DNA of 64,000 nt from Ricinus communis (lineage: Eukaryota > Streptophyta > Magnoliopsida > Malpighiales > Euphorbiaceae), in NCBI RefSeq assembly GCF_019578655.1, contig NC_063265.1, forward strand, positions 5,180,501 to 5,244,500. Direction: 5' to 3'. Below, in pieces: positions 11,169 to 22,299 of this stretch. The position numbers and the translations under genes are program-made. The stretch's first letter is position 1; the number at the start of each line of letters is the position of its first letter. The notes beneath the pieces were generated by a model. That model was not told the DNA's origin and did no database searches. It worked only from the letters and a program-made list of their open reading frames with translations.

Positions 11169-12480
11169 ACGACCCATCATTTTCAATGGGGTTTAATTAT
11201 AGTCTTATTGTTTTGTTCTTTTGGTTAGGAGTTTTAGGAAAGTGAAAGGAGATTTCAAAGTTGAAAGAAAATAAAAAATGAATGGATAATTGTTAGTTCT
11301 CTATGTAGGATAAAGCGCTAGTATTAGTATAAAACAAATAGTTTTCCGGAGGAAATTGGGAAAGAAGGATGGTTTCTGGGTAAGAATTAGGGCAAAAATA
11401 ATTTTTCAAGTTTCAGGATAACAAGTATTATACGATGCAGCAGGAGCGGTAGCAGATTTTGTTCGTTTTTGTTTGGCTCAAGGGAAAAAGAAAAGCTGGG
11501 TGGAAAGGAGATTCTCTATTTCTCTGCTTTGGTGTTTCAGATTTTAAAATAAGTGTGATTTTGCTTTTTGGAAAGAGAGTCTGATGAGAGTAGTGTGATT
11601 AGTGAAAGGAGGAGTGAGATATGGTAACTCCCTTCTTCTTGTAATGCCATCACTGTAAATGGGTATTTTGCGTCATCTATCTGTAAAATGCTTCATTGCA
11701 GGCCTGTCCACCCACTCTCCAATGGCCATCAAGTAATAAAATAATGAAATGGGTATTTGATTTTTCAATTTCAGTCTCTCCCCTGTTCTTTTCTCTCATT
11801 AATTCTTTTGCCATGTACTTGGCGTCTGCTAATGTATACATTTGTGTGTTGTCTTGGGCCTTTGTAATTAATTGTCAAAGGCATGAGTCTTTTCTCGAGC
11901 GATGTGCTTGCCCTGCTTTCTATGTGTTCTACTATTGTTTATACTTTGCTTCTATCACAGTTGTCAATTCTGTCCTTCAGAAGAAAATACGCTAATAAAA
12001 GGTGACTTAATAAAAAATAGTGTTTAAAATTTAAGTTCCAAGTATGCTAATTAATAATGAAAAAGACAGGCATAGTCAATACTTGATATGGCTTAGGAAC
12101 AAAGGATCCGATCTGGCCACTCCACTGCTGGTCTTTGAGCTGTCAATGCAGTAGGGGTGTTGGCGTGGCGCGTGCTCCTTTTTTATTTTGTAGTCGTCTA
12201 TCCACAAAGTGTCCTTTCTTTTGAGATATTTCATTTACACATCTCTTTTTCATTAACCCTCTAAAAAACTTTTGCTCAGTAGAGGAAGAGACGTTGCTTT
12301 CCTAGCTTCACACACTGTACGGCCGGTAAGCAATCAGCACTATTTGCCGGCTAAGGTGTGTCTCATATATATATATATTTTTTTTCTTTCTCTTAAAAGA
12401 TATTTTCTCCGTAATTTGGTAAGCACTACCTGTGGATACGGGTTCGACGCGAATTAATGGTGTGCTTGGGGAATGTCATT
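11169..12480 (+). other. 3' UTR and downstream DNA of the Q-rich gene
   Basis: GC-moderate, non-coding sequence follows the TGA at 11,166. AATAAAATAATG at 11,735-11,746 could be the polyadenylation region. Small frames at 11,696-11,995 and 12,272-12,457 lie in this tail and show no domain. Confidence 0.35.
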
Positions 12481-12531
12481 TCGAGCCACGTCGGTTGATG
12501 TGTCCTTTGGGACGGTGTTGGTGGCGGTGGC

Positions 12532-12552
12532 GGGGTGGGGGTGGGGGTGGGG
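12532..12552 (+). other. Perfect G-quadruplex motif with 1-nt loops
   Basis: Four G tracts of 4, 5, 5 and 4 bases are separated by single T residues. They are preceded by a GGTGGCGG-rich lead-in from about 12,512. This is the classic pattern for a stable parallel G-quadruplex on the plus strand. It stands alone in otherwise AT-rich DNA about 1.37 kb past the stop of the Q-rich gene. Confidence 0.8.
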
Positions 12553-12559
12553 TGGAGGT

Positions 12560-14035
12560 GTTTGTTTGCTGTTAATGATTTGACTTGATCATATCATAAT
12601 GTTTAAAATTGTACTTGGACTTTTGGTTTGCGCCAGCTAGTTCTCTAAATTGTCTTGAGTAATGATTTTTCTTCTTTTTACTGTTAATATATAAGTAAAT
12701 TATAGAAAATACATGTTCGTATAATACCAATGAACTTATATATTTATATATAGCTCAACCGTTATTGCTACACTTATATTTTTTAAAAGTTTAATGAAAA
12801 AATTCTTAAAATGGAAAAACAACTTTATTCCTAAATAAAAGATATATTAGATCCATATAGCTTTTCACGATAGGTAAAGGGCAAATTTTTTCAAAAACAA
12901 TTCTTGTTAATAAAAAGAAATTTCTAGATTTGTCTTTATTATATTTTATTCACTTATATTATGTATTTAATATTAAATAAATATTACGATTATATTATGT
13001 ATTTTTTATTTTCATAGTTTGATAATATCTTTTAATTTTTTATATTGTATTTTTTATTCTTATTTTCAATATAATTTATAGGTTTAACATACATTTATAC
13101 CTTTGAATTTATTCAACACTTTAATTTTAATTTAATATCCATTTAAAGTTTACTTTTTAATAGTTCTTAACACGTAAATATATTGAATAAAGACACTGTA
13201 GAAAGGTGTTATAATAATCATAAAAATATATATTTAGATATTTATTAAATTTTATTAAGAGTTAAGTTTAAATTAAATAAATGACTAAAGTTTAAAGATA
13301 AATAGGCATTTAACTTTTTTATACTTAAAATGATAGTTTGAATACGATATATTTTTTAATTATGCCGAATGAGTATTGGTGAAGTTGATTGAACCCGATA
13401 CTGTGGCAACGGAGAAGGTGATTAATTTGGATGTTGACCTTTCAGAAATCAACTCATAAAAGAATTAAGTGAATAATTTTAATTTTTAATGGATTTTAGA
13501 ATTATCGAAATGAGTTTATGGAGAGGACAAGAAACAGAACCATTGACTCACCAATTCAGCTACATATAATCAATATTTAATCTCCAATTGCAAAGGGGAA
13601 CATAAAAAAATCGAGAAGTAAATAATGCCCTTTGCTACAAATATGAGTGAGGCAAAAATAGACTTCATTTCTTTTCTTTTTCTCCCTAAAATGAAGAAAA
13701 GAAAAAAACATGAAAAAGAAAAGTACCGTTAAAGGCGACAAAGAAAAGAATAATAACATGAGAAATTAGTCAAAAATTGGAAATGCCTGAAGATGAAGAG
13801 GATGAGCAACTCCAAGATATTTGTTATCAAAAGAAAAAAGAAATAAATATCGGAAAGCACTTCCCGACAAATCGCTATGCCAAAGGACCTAAATCGCTGT
13901 TTGTGGAAAGGATCCTAAAAATTCAACGGTTGCTCAACCAATCAACCAAAATCAACCTAATAATTGCCCTCCATGATGTATGCGAGTGAGTGAGATATAT
14001 TATGCAAACAGTCATACCAACTGTAGTTGGAGAAG
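12560..14035. other. Intergenic DNA, no gene supported
   Basis: AT-rich DNA with a 70-codon frame at 13,777-13,989. It needs a TTG start or an internal ATG at 13,783, and I recognise nothing in it. A purine-rich patch is present at 13,780-13,850. Confidence 0.35.
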
Positions 14036-14039
14036 CCAA

Positions 14040-14160
14040 TGAGCCCTTAGCCCAGTCATTAAAAGTGGGGCACTCTTGATTTAAAGATCACAGGTTTAAA
14101 TTTATCTTTTACTTCATGTTATTTGTTTGCACATTATTTCTTGAAACATAAAGAAGAAAG
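14040..14160 (+). mobile_element. SINE-like tRNA-derived repeat
   Basis: It contains an A-box-like TTAGCCCAGTCATTAAAAGTGG (14,048-14,069) and, about 40 bp on, a degenerate B-box-like ACAGGTTTAAATTTA (14,091-14,105). This is the spacing of tRNA-derived SINEs. No target-site duplication could be paired, so this is a candidate only. Confidence 0.35.
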
Positions 14161-14295
14161 CTCCTAACTTATTAAATTTATTTTTTTCTGTACACCTATT
14201 ATTTTAATGAGATTTTTAATCCAACTAACCTAAATTTAATGAAAATAGAATTTCTACAATAATTGCATCTGATATCATTTCATAATATAAATTCT

Positions 14296-14944
14296 TAACA
14301 CGACTATTATTATTATTTTAATTATAAAATTAAATTGATAAATATAATTTAATAATTTTTTAATATTTAATATTTATTTATAATATTTAAAAATGGAAAA
14401 CTAACTATTTTAAAAAATTTATTTTTTAAAAATTTAAAATATTATTAGTAAAAATCTAAAAATTATTTTAAAATATTAATTAATTAATTTTAATATTATA
14501 TAACATAATAATATAATTGATATTATTATTTTTAGGATTAAAAACTTATTATATAATGAAAAATTAATTTATTATTAAAAATAATATTAAAATATAATTT
14601 AAGATATTATCCTTTAAAATTAAAATTATTGTCTAACTAAAAATTAATTTATTAATTAATATAATATTAAAATATAATTAATATACTATTTTTTAGAATA
14701 TGATTAGTATTATTATCTGAATGAAAAACTATTTATTACTAAATTATTTAAATATTATAAACAATGCTATTTTTTAAGATTAGAATAAGTATTTAATTAG
14801 AAATATTATTTATTAGTTAATAAATTAATAGAAAAACTATAAAATTACACATCTTATGTATCAAAATAGTATATATATCAAAATAAAAATTTCACATATC
14901 AAAAATTAAATACGAGTATAAAATATTTTAAATTTCAGAAATTA
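14296..14944 (-). mobile_element. Helitron-like non-autonomous repeat, copy C
   Basis: Reverse copy of the family. The left end (AACACGACTATTATTATT, from 14,296) matches the complement of the CAGTCGTG terminal block but lacks the distal hairpin arm and CTRR. The interior shows the expected series of AT blocks, finishing with CACATATCAAAAATTAAATA near 14,892-14,911. It is head to head with copy D. Confidence 0.45.
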
Positions 14945-14963
14945 ATATATATATATATATATA
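14945..14963. repeat. (AT)n tract between repeat copies C and D
   Basis: Short alternating AT run at the meeting point of the two opposed Helitron-like copies. Copy E has a similar tract at its 5' end. Confidence 0.8.
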
Positions 14964-14974
14964 ATAATTTCTAA

Positions 14975-15634
14975 AATTTAAGAGTTTTTTAGCATTTATG
15001 TTTAATTTTTACACATAAAATTTTTATTTTGATATATGTACTTACTTTTGACACATGTGATTAAGCTTATGCATAATTTTATAATTTTTTTAATTTATTG
15101 ATAAATTACATTTCTAATTAAACAATAACTTAATTCTGAAAAGTAACACATTAATTATAATCTAATATTATATTAACTAATAAATAGTTTTCTAATCAAA
15201 TAATGATACTAATTTTATTTTATTTTTATATTATATTAATTAATAAATTAATTTTTCAATTAGATAATATTTTAATCTATAAAATAACATCTTAAATTAT
15301 ATTTTTAGTATTATATTTAATAATAAATTAAATTTTTGATTATATAATAAATTTTTAATCCTAAAAATAATAATATAAAGTATATTTATATATTAATTTA
15401 TATAATTTAAAAATTAATTAATTAATAATTTTTAAAATAGTTTTTATATTATTGCATTAATAAATATTTAAAATATTGAAAAGATTAAGGACATTTAAAA
15501 CTAGTTAGTTTGTTATTCTTTTTTAAAATTTTGTAAGTTAATATTAAAATTTTAAAAATTTTATTAAACTAATTAACTTAATTTTATAATCAAAATAATA
15601 ACAACAGTCATCCAACGCACGGATAAACAACTAG
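14975..15634 (+). mobile_element. Helitron-like non-autonomous repeat, copy D
   Basis: Forward copy. The 5' part begins near TTTCTAAAATTTAAGAG and contains TTTTATTTTGATATATGTAC and CACATGTGATTAAGCTTATG. The 3' end reads CAGTCATCCAACGCACGGATAAACAACTAG in order, with CTAG at 15,631-15,634 followed by T. The GCACGG arm is intact while the opposite arm has decayed. No coding capacity is seen. Confidence 0.5.
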
Positions 15635-16695
15635 TAATAATGTAATTGCTATGCACATAGCTATTAACTTTCGAAATAAATAAAATGAAATCCTTAATAG
15701 CTAATCCTTGGTATCATCTACAAATTCCGAACAAAGTCACTTATCATATTAGTCTAATTCGGTTATTTAGAAATTATCAGTACTGTATCAAATTTGGTTC
15801 TTTTAAAATTGAAAGTATTAATACTATACTAAATCAATTTTTACGGTTAAATACAATTCAGTTCGGTGCTATTTTCGATTCTAAAAGTTAAAGAAATACA
15901 CAACTTCAAATCTTATTTTTAATCAAAATATTCAGAGAAAATACAATTACCAAAAAAAAAAAAGAAATTAGCATAAAAATTGGAATTAGAATTGTAATCA
16001 CATTCTCGAACAATCTATTTTGCAATTCAGTCACTTACAAATATAAACTATTAAAATAAATGCTACCGCTATCATAAAAATATTTTACAAATAGTAATAT
16101 TAAAATAAAAAAATTAATATAATACATACACCATCACAAAAAAATAGCAAAGGAATCCTTCATAGACCACATTTATACTTTGTTTGCAAAAAACAATAGT
16201 TAGAGAATGAAAGGGTGGGGAAAAAAGGTGAGAAAAAAAAATAGAAAAGAAAGAGTTTTCATTACTCTTATTTGGAAATGTATGAAAGTGGAGAAAAGAA
16301 ATGGAGATAAAAAAAAAAAAAAAATTATTACTTAAAATATTGTAGAAGAAAGAAGAAGTAATTTTTTTTTTTTAAATTCGAATTATTATTTTACTCTTTA
16401 TATTAAACTATGATTAAGCTGAAAAGAAAAATATGTAACCAATTTATACATATAAAAATAAATAATAAAAGCGATTTTAGATTTATAAAATAATATAAAT
16501 TAAACGCACAATAAGATTTTGACTATTTGAGCATATATAAAAATAATTTTATATGAATAACTAAGAAAATAAGCAGCATTACAATTTTGATAAAAATAAT
16601 TCAGATTAAAGTACTAATCATGGCTAAAGTATACTTTAAACAATAAAAAATTCACTTTTCTTTTATGTTTAATTTAAAAAACTACACAATTATAT

Positions 16696-16698
<3 letters not shown>

Positions 16699-16726
<28 letters not shown>
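16699..16726. repeat. (TA)14 microsatellite
   Basis: Uninterrupted TA run. Confidence 0.9.
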
Positions 16727-16731
<5 letters not shown>

Positions 16732-16939
16732 CTTAATCACTAAAATCTATCAAAATAAAAACTAAATTAACAAACTAAAAATAACAATAGTTGTAGCCTA
16801 ACGATAAAAATATGTAAAAACAACAAAATAATCAAGCAGTACAATTAGCTTTTCCTATAAATAATAAATAATATTGGCCTTAAAAAATAAAAATAGAAAA
16901 AGAAAAGAAAAATAGATAAAAGAATATCATTGTTTGGGT

Positions 16940-17066
16940 AATTTGGTGACTTGCTAATAAAAATATGCAATTCTCCCCTCTTTCCTCTAAAAAAAATTGA
17001 ATGATTGAAAAAATGGGGCCCGGGGGGGGGGGGGAATTTGGTGACTTGCTAATAAAAATATGCAAT
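16940..17066. repeat. 32-bp direct repeat flanking a G13 run
   Basis: Identical 32-bp copies at 16,940-16,971 and 17,035-17,066 begin AATTTGGTGACTTGC and end AATATGCAAT. Between them lie 63 bp with an A7 run, GGGGCCC and a G13 homopolymer at 17,022-17,034. No divergence is visible between the copies, which points to a recent tandem duplication or an assembly join at the homopolymer. Confidence 0.85.
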
Positions 17067-17953
17067 CCATGCTCTGCGGTTATGCAATAACTTGAAGAAT
17101 CAGCACTAAGCTTTCACATGAGCTGATTCTGCATCTCCTCCTTTCCAAGAAAACAAGCCCATTTAGATATTTTAGCCCAAAGATTTGGGAGTAACCAGAA
17201 TCTCTGCAGCCCATCTCTACCCATAGCTCAATAGAGACTGGATTTTTTCCAAAACTACAACGATAATAGTAATAAGTGACAAGTTTGAGAAATAAATGGA
17301 AAAAAGAAAAATTGAGAATAGATTTCTTTTTCTTTCTCTTTTTGTTGTTTTAAATCTTTGTTTAGTGGATTTTTTAGAATTTTTTTTGTCTAATTTAGTT
17401 TTTGTCTCATCTATATACCAAACCGATAAATGATTCACATATTTTATTAGTTTTAAATGATAGAATACCAAAATATAAAATATTCATACATATGTGTCAC
17501 TCTCTTTTATTAGTTGCGTGAACACCAAATTTAGGTAGGAAAATTAATAAGGATTATTTTGATTTAATTAAATTTTCAATTAGGTAAAAAGAATATTGAT
17601 ATGTTTATTTAAGATAATTAGAAATATGATATTTTCTTTAAATAAAATAATATAAATATATATAAAAAATATTCTTATGGTATTGTTGGTTTGTTATTTA
17701 AGCTCTTATTCCAGTGTGTATTGCAGTTAATGCAGAAATTTTTTTAATGCGGGTTAAGGATTAAAATAAAAAATTTCTCAAACTTAAAGGTCCCTACAAT
17801 TGCAGACATTAAATTTTATTTCTTTTAGGAATTCAAATATTATATTAAGGAAGATAAATATAATAAAGCGTTTGTATGCGTAGAAATTTTACAATCAAGC
17901 GTAGTCAATAAACTCCTTTATGGACGAGTTGGTTTGATATCTTATTGTTCTTT

Positions 17954-17975
17954 TATATATATATATATATATATA
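17954..17975. repeat. (TA)11 microsatellite
   Basis: Uninterrupted TA run downstream (3') of the first COPT gene. Confidence 0.85.
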
Positions 17976-18132
17976 ATAGATTACAAATCAAAATTTAAAA
18001 TATTTCTCGAAAATGAGCTACAAAGGACACAAAATAAACCAAGTACAAAAGATGCATATCGTTATACATAACCGACAACAAAATTACTACATATGAAGAA
18101 AATAAAAAGATATAAATATTTAGTTATTCAAA

Positions 18133-18603
18133 TTAAACTTTGGGAACCGGAGCCTTGCCGCTAACATCCGGCCGATTGGCGAGGGCAAGAGGCCGAGCCT
18201 TGACGATAAGGAAGCCGAGAGCGTGGCCAGCCACCGCAGCGATAAAGATCCCAAGATTAAAAGACATAACTGAAAGCATGACCATGTAAGCAAAACCCAT
18301 TTTAACAGCATAAACACTTGCTTGAATAAAGGCACCCATCATGGGGTTGGAGCCGAAAACATTAGCTGTTGCAGGGACTGACAAAACCTCAATACCAACA
18401 GCAAGGAAAAACACAAAGAAGAGAGCCAGAAGATACATGCCAAGACTCTCTTTTGGCCATCCAGAAAATAAGACTATAGCATGTTTTCCCCAGTAGAAGC
18501 TCATGTGCATCATCATGTCCATTGATGGCGAGCTCATGTTCATGTTATCATCGCCGTACATTGATGATCCATGACCGGTGGGCATGTCTTGATCATGAGA
18601 CAT
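18133..18603 (-). CDS. COPT/CTR-type copper transporter (156 aa)
   Basis: Intronless frame for a high-affinity Cu(I) transporter of the CTR family, which works as a membrane trimer. The N-terminus is Met-rich (MNMSSPSMDMMMHMSFYWGK, residues 21-40), the extracellular copper-capture region. Three membrane segments follow: about 54-74, 97-117 and 118-134. TM2 holds the copper-selectivity MxxxM pair (M109/M113) and TM3 the packing GxxxG (G126/G130). The ATG at 18,603 is the first in frame and precedes the Met-rich head. Length fits COPT1/2/6-like proteins (about 145-170). The protein has no cysteine at all, so it lacks the C-terminal CxC-type copper hand-off found in some relatives. A second COPT gene lies 2.8 kb away on the same strand. 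Plasma membrane is the likely site. Confidence 0.94.
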   Translation of the reverse strand: MSHDQDMPTGHGSSMYGDDNMNMSSPSMDMMMHMSFYWGKHAIVLFSGWPKESLGMYLLALFFVFFLAVGIEVLSVPATANVFGSNPMMGAFIQASVYAVKMGFAYMVMLSVMSFNLGIFIAAVAGHALGFLIVKARPLALANRPDVSGKAPVPKV

Positions 18604-18661
18604 TTCTTGAGAGAGAGACTGATGAGGAAAACTTCATGACACTATTTGTTGGTTGTATCAA

Positions 18662-18671
18662 ATTTAAATAA
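18662..18671 (-). promoter_or_regulatory. Probable TATA box of the 156-aa COPT gene
   Basis: TTATTTAAAT on the minus strand, about 60 bp upstream of the ATG. The same spacing is seen for the second COPT gene and for the minus-strand small heat-shock gene. Confidence 0.5.
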
Positions 18672-18699
18672 AGGGTGCCGGTCACAAGCTACAAGGACA

Positions 18700-19956
18700 A
18701 ACAAGACCGAGGCAAGTTGATGGTTATATGTCATCTTTTTCTTGGATTTTCTTGCTGCTAATTTGTCTGGACTGCAGTGTTTAATGTTTATCTTGGTTGG
18801 TGAACGTGCAATTTTTCTTTATTCACGAAAAAGGAAAGAATTTAAACAAGGATTCAACTCTAATTAATATTCGTGTCTGTATTTGAGGGCTGACATGAAC
18901 ATGGTAAAGCAATGCTCACTCCTACTTCATAGTTATTTGATTATCTGTATTTTATATTTCTGAATCGTACAGAAAATAGATGAATTCTAAGTATTTTTCA
19001 TGGAAAAGAACATACAAATTGCTCGTTTCAAATTCATAACTTCAACTTAAACATGGCTAATTATATAAAGAAAAATAAACCCCGTAGTGAATTGATTCTT
19101 CAATTTAGCAAATTACTGAATAAACCAAATACTAGTTACTGAAGAAAACCAACTATAATCTAAAACCTGTTTTTGGACTTCAAATTAAACCTTATGTTAT
19201 AAGAACAGAACACTGGTAGTAGTGGCTGGTTCATCAAATCTTGCATTTTGCACAATTGGTTTCCCCTCTTCCATTGAATAAAAGGAATAAAGCCAATAAA
19301 AAAAATAAAAATAAAAATTTGAAAAAGAAGAAGAATCCATTTTAACACAGGTGTCTTGAGAATGGCTTTTGTTTTTTCTTTTAAAAATTTTTTTCTTAAC
19401 ATTTTTTTTTTAACCTTTTCAAAATCAAGTTTCCCAGATTTTATTTTTAACTCAAATCATAATTTATTAGAAAATAAATCTAAAAACAGATTAAAATCCC
19501 CTTCCTAGTTTTCAGCTAAGAAAACAAGAATTGGACTGATAAAGAGTTTATTAATTATTTTTTTAATAATATTATCAACTGCAGACACTCTTCTACAAAA
19601 AATAATTTTTCTCAGTACCTTCCAAAAAGTAAGTAAGCATTTCGACAGATGTTGGAAAAAAGGGATAAAATATTCATAATTTTATTGGTAACGGGCACAT
19701 CCATTCGACGCAATAGATAATTAACATGGTTATTTAATATTAAATAATAATACCATGGGTTTTATTTAATATTTTAATTTAAAATATTAAAATTAAAAAA
19801 AGTAGAAAATTTAATGTGATTTAACCTTTTGATACAATCGGTTTTATAATTTTTTTGTGACATTTTAATATTCTGAAAATTAAATTGTTAGTAATTTATA
19901 TCTAAATTTACTAACACCATTAATTTAATAATTATAGCTCATTCATTTAATATTAA
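18700..19956. other. Upstream DNA of the 156-aa COPT gene
   Basis: Non-coding. A GTAC core lies at 18,967-18,970 in the context CTGTACGA (minus strand), about 365 bp upstream of the start. The frame at 19,160-19,402 is A/T-driven with no recognised domain. Confidence 0.35.
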
Positions 19957-20575
19957 CTAGTCGTTTACTCGTATATTGCATGACTGTTATTATCATATAA
20001 TTATAAATTTAAATTTATAAAAAATATTAAAAAAAATTTTAGTATTTAATTTTATTCATTATATGTTAAAAATAACAAAAAATTAATTTTTTTAATTCTT
20101 TTCTTAACATTTTTAATATTTAAGATTTTATAAATGTACTGATATAGAAACTATTCTAAAAATATTTATTAATTAATTCTAATATTATATAAATTAATAC
20201 TATTTATATAATTTATGTCACCATTTTTAAAATTAGAATTTATAATATAATTAAAAAATTAATTTATTAGTAAATATAATATTTAAAATTATAAATTATT
20301 ATCTAATTAGAAAATTAATTTATTAAGTGATATAATATTAAAATATAATGCAATATTTAGAATAATTATTATCTAATTAAGAAAATTAAATTATTATTAA
20401 TATGTTATTTTTAAGATTATAATGAGTGTTTAATTAGGAATGTAATTTATTAATCAATAAAATAAAAAAATCACAAAGTTATACATAAATTTAAATTTTA
20501 TAGTAAAAATTAAGTACATATATCAAAATAAAAATTCTATATGTGCCATATGTGAAAAAAAATTAAATTTCAGAA

Positions 20576-20615
<40 letters not shown>

Positions 20616-20627
20616 GGAGAGGGAGAT
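19957..20627 (-). mobile_element. Helitron-like non-autonomous repeat, copy E
   Basis: Reverse copy with a good terminus. The minus strand ends CAGTCATGCAATATACGAG, then TAAACGACTAG and T, with CTAG at 19,957-19,960. The hairpin arms are degenerate. The interior carries the same ordered blocks as copies B and C. Its 5' side finishes in an (AT)n run (20,576-20,600) and a (GA)-rich run (20,601-20,627), so the minus strand begins TCTCTCTC..., consistent with the TC start of Helitrons. Confidence 0.5.
20576..20627. repeat. Compound (AT)n(GA)n microsatellite
   Basis: About 12 AT units followed by a GA-rich run with two GGGA interruptions. Confidence 0.9.
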
Positions 20628-21383
20628 TACTTGTGATTTCATAATCATTCTACTCCTTACCAAATTAGTTTTTATTTAAAACCAATTATATTATTTTTAT
20701 ACAATTGAGAGAGAAAAATAAAAAAAAAAATAGTCTCATAATTTAATTTTTTTTTAAAAATATAATCAGCTCTGAAGAGTTCTAATGATTTGACAAGACT
20801 AGAAAATTTTATATTCGCTGTCTACCGGATAAGACCGATTTTATAATGTCGAATTACTTTAAAATTTAATAGTCAAAATTATTAAAGGTCAATATTATTA
20901 ACGATGTTAACGAATTTAGATACAAATTGCTAAATTTTTTTTTTCAGAGTAATAAAATATCTCAAAAAGTGATGAAACCGTGCGTATAAAGTTGAAATAA
21001 TTTCACATTAAAATTTACTTTTCACATGTTATTTTATTTTAATTCATTTTTTTTAACATTAATTAATTATCACGTGAAAAAACAGATGCATTATGTTAAA
21101 AAAATGTCAAGTGAAGTCAAAATAATTTCAATTTCACACCAAAATAGGTAAATATTTTAAACTCCTAACCCTTTACAAGAACCAAAAAAAGAATTAAAAA
21201 ACAAAAATAATTTCCCTTTTATTTGGGCTTTCATTTTCCATAACATATATGTAAGAACCAAATCATCGTATCTGTATTATGCACAAGTTTCATTATTGAA
21301 ACAAACAAAAACAGAAAATGTGTCGACAGATTCCAGAAAAAATCAATCATCCTCCTCCTTAGAATTCTCTTAAACCAAAAACT
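20628..21383. other. Downstream DNA of the 163-aa COPT gene
   Basis: AT-rich, non-coding. It includes the probable 3' UTR of the minus-strand gene. No repeat was recognised. Confidence 0.35.
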
Positions 21384-21875
21384 TCAGCACTTTAGATTAA
21401 TCGGAGGGAGATCAGGCTTCTTCTCCGACTTGTTAAAAACCTTGCTCCCGAAAAGTGAAAACCCGACCGCATGTCCACCAACAGCAGCTAGAAAAATACC
21501 ACCATTGAACGACATAACAGCAAGCATCACCATATAAGAAAGCCCAGTACGCACAGCATGCATTCCAGTTCGGAAGAATCCTGCTGCCACCTTATTTGTT
21601 CCAGGCTTGATGATGCTGCAGTAGTTAAACCACTCTACAACCACCGCAAGAACAAAAACAAAGATCAAGGCTAATGCATACATGCCAGAGCTGGAACCAG
21701 GCCAACCTTTGAAAAGAACCTCAGTTGTATGACCCCAGAAGAATGTCATGTGTGTCAAAGCTTTGCGGTGGACGTGAATGCTGCTGGTGCTGGTGCTGCT
21801 GCCAGTGGTGCAGGCAGATGTAAGTGAAGATACGCTGCCGCCGTGGTGCGGCATCATTGTGTCACCTGATGCCAT
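21384..21875 (-). CDS. COPT/CTR-type copper transporter (163 aa)
   Basis: Intronless second COPT gene. A Ser/Thr-rich N-terminus with HH at 9-10 and few methionines precedes HMTFFWGH (42-49). The first membrane segment is about 65-82. TM2 has YMVMLAVM with the MxxxM pair M117/M121, and TM3 has G134xxxG138. The core and the ALALIFVFVLAVVVEW segment resemble the COPT1/2/6 branch more closely than the 156-aa neighbour does. It ends ...INLKC, a single C-terminal cysteine in place of a CxC pair. The methionine-poor head suggests different copper capture from the neighbour. Same strand and 2.8 kb spacing indicate an old tandem duplication, since identity is now limited outside the core. Plasma-membrane Cu(I) uptake is inferred from the family. 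Confidence 0.94.
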   Translation of the reverse strand: MASGDTMMPHHGGSVSSLTSACTTGSSTSTSSIHVHRKALTHMTFFWGHTTEVLFKGWPGSSSGMYALALIFVFVLAVVVEWFNYCSIIKPGTNKVAAGFFRTGMHAVRTGLSYMVMLAVMSFNGGIFLAAVGGHAVGFSLFGSKVFNKSEKKPDLPPINLKC

Positions 21876-21932
21876 TGTTGTTTTAGTGAGTATGTATTGG
21901 TGTGTTTTTCTGTTTTGGGGTAGCAGGGAGGG

Positions 21933-21947
21933 ATTATATATATAAAA
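21933..21947 (-). promoter_or_regulatory. TATA box of the 163-aa COPT gene
   Basis: The minus strand reads TATATATATAATCC after CTTT, about 60 bp upstream of the ATG. It is well placed for a short 5' leader. Confidence 0.6.
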
Positions 21948-22141
21948 GGAGAGGGATAAGAGTGAAATGGGTGTTTTCGGATTTGATTAATTGATCAGAA
22001 ATATGCAATGATTCGGGAGGAAGCAATCTCTGATGATATTGTAATGCTACTGAGAATTTGGTAGGTCCATATCCAGGCGGGAATATATATTGATGTCACC
22101 TAAAGATTTAGCACCGTTTTTTCCCCTCCTTTTTCCTTTTC

Positions 22142-22145
22142 GTAC
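22142..22145. promoter_or_regulatory. GTAC core in shared CTGTACGA context
   Basis: GTAC is the core recognised by SPL7-type copper-response factors. The surrounding 8-mer CTGTACGA (minus strand) also occurs upstream of the other COPT gene (18,966-18,973). It lies about 270 bp from this gene's ATG. A single GTAC is weak evidence by itself. Confidence 0.3.
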
Positions 22146-22299
22146 AGCAGCAGTTCTGTTGTTTTTTCATTTATGAAAGCCTTCTGCTTAATTTTATTCT
22201 TGAATTTTGCTTCCGTGGTAAGCATGCAGCGATTCAAATTCTTTTTTTTTTTTCTTTTTTTGGACAGAGGGTCAATGTGCACCTTAAACTTATATCAAA

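Larger units (their letters stand above)
15635..18119. other. AT-rich intergenic DNA with simple repeats
   Basis: No gene supported. The frame at 15,685-15,891 is AT-driven and has no recognised domain. The stretch holds a (TA)14 run, a G13 run between two 32-bp direct repeats, and a (TA)11 run. Confidence 0.4.

Noticed and set aside
13777..13989. 70-codon acidic/basic frame as a small gene
   Set aside because: TTG start, no recognised domain, no splice or promoter context.
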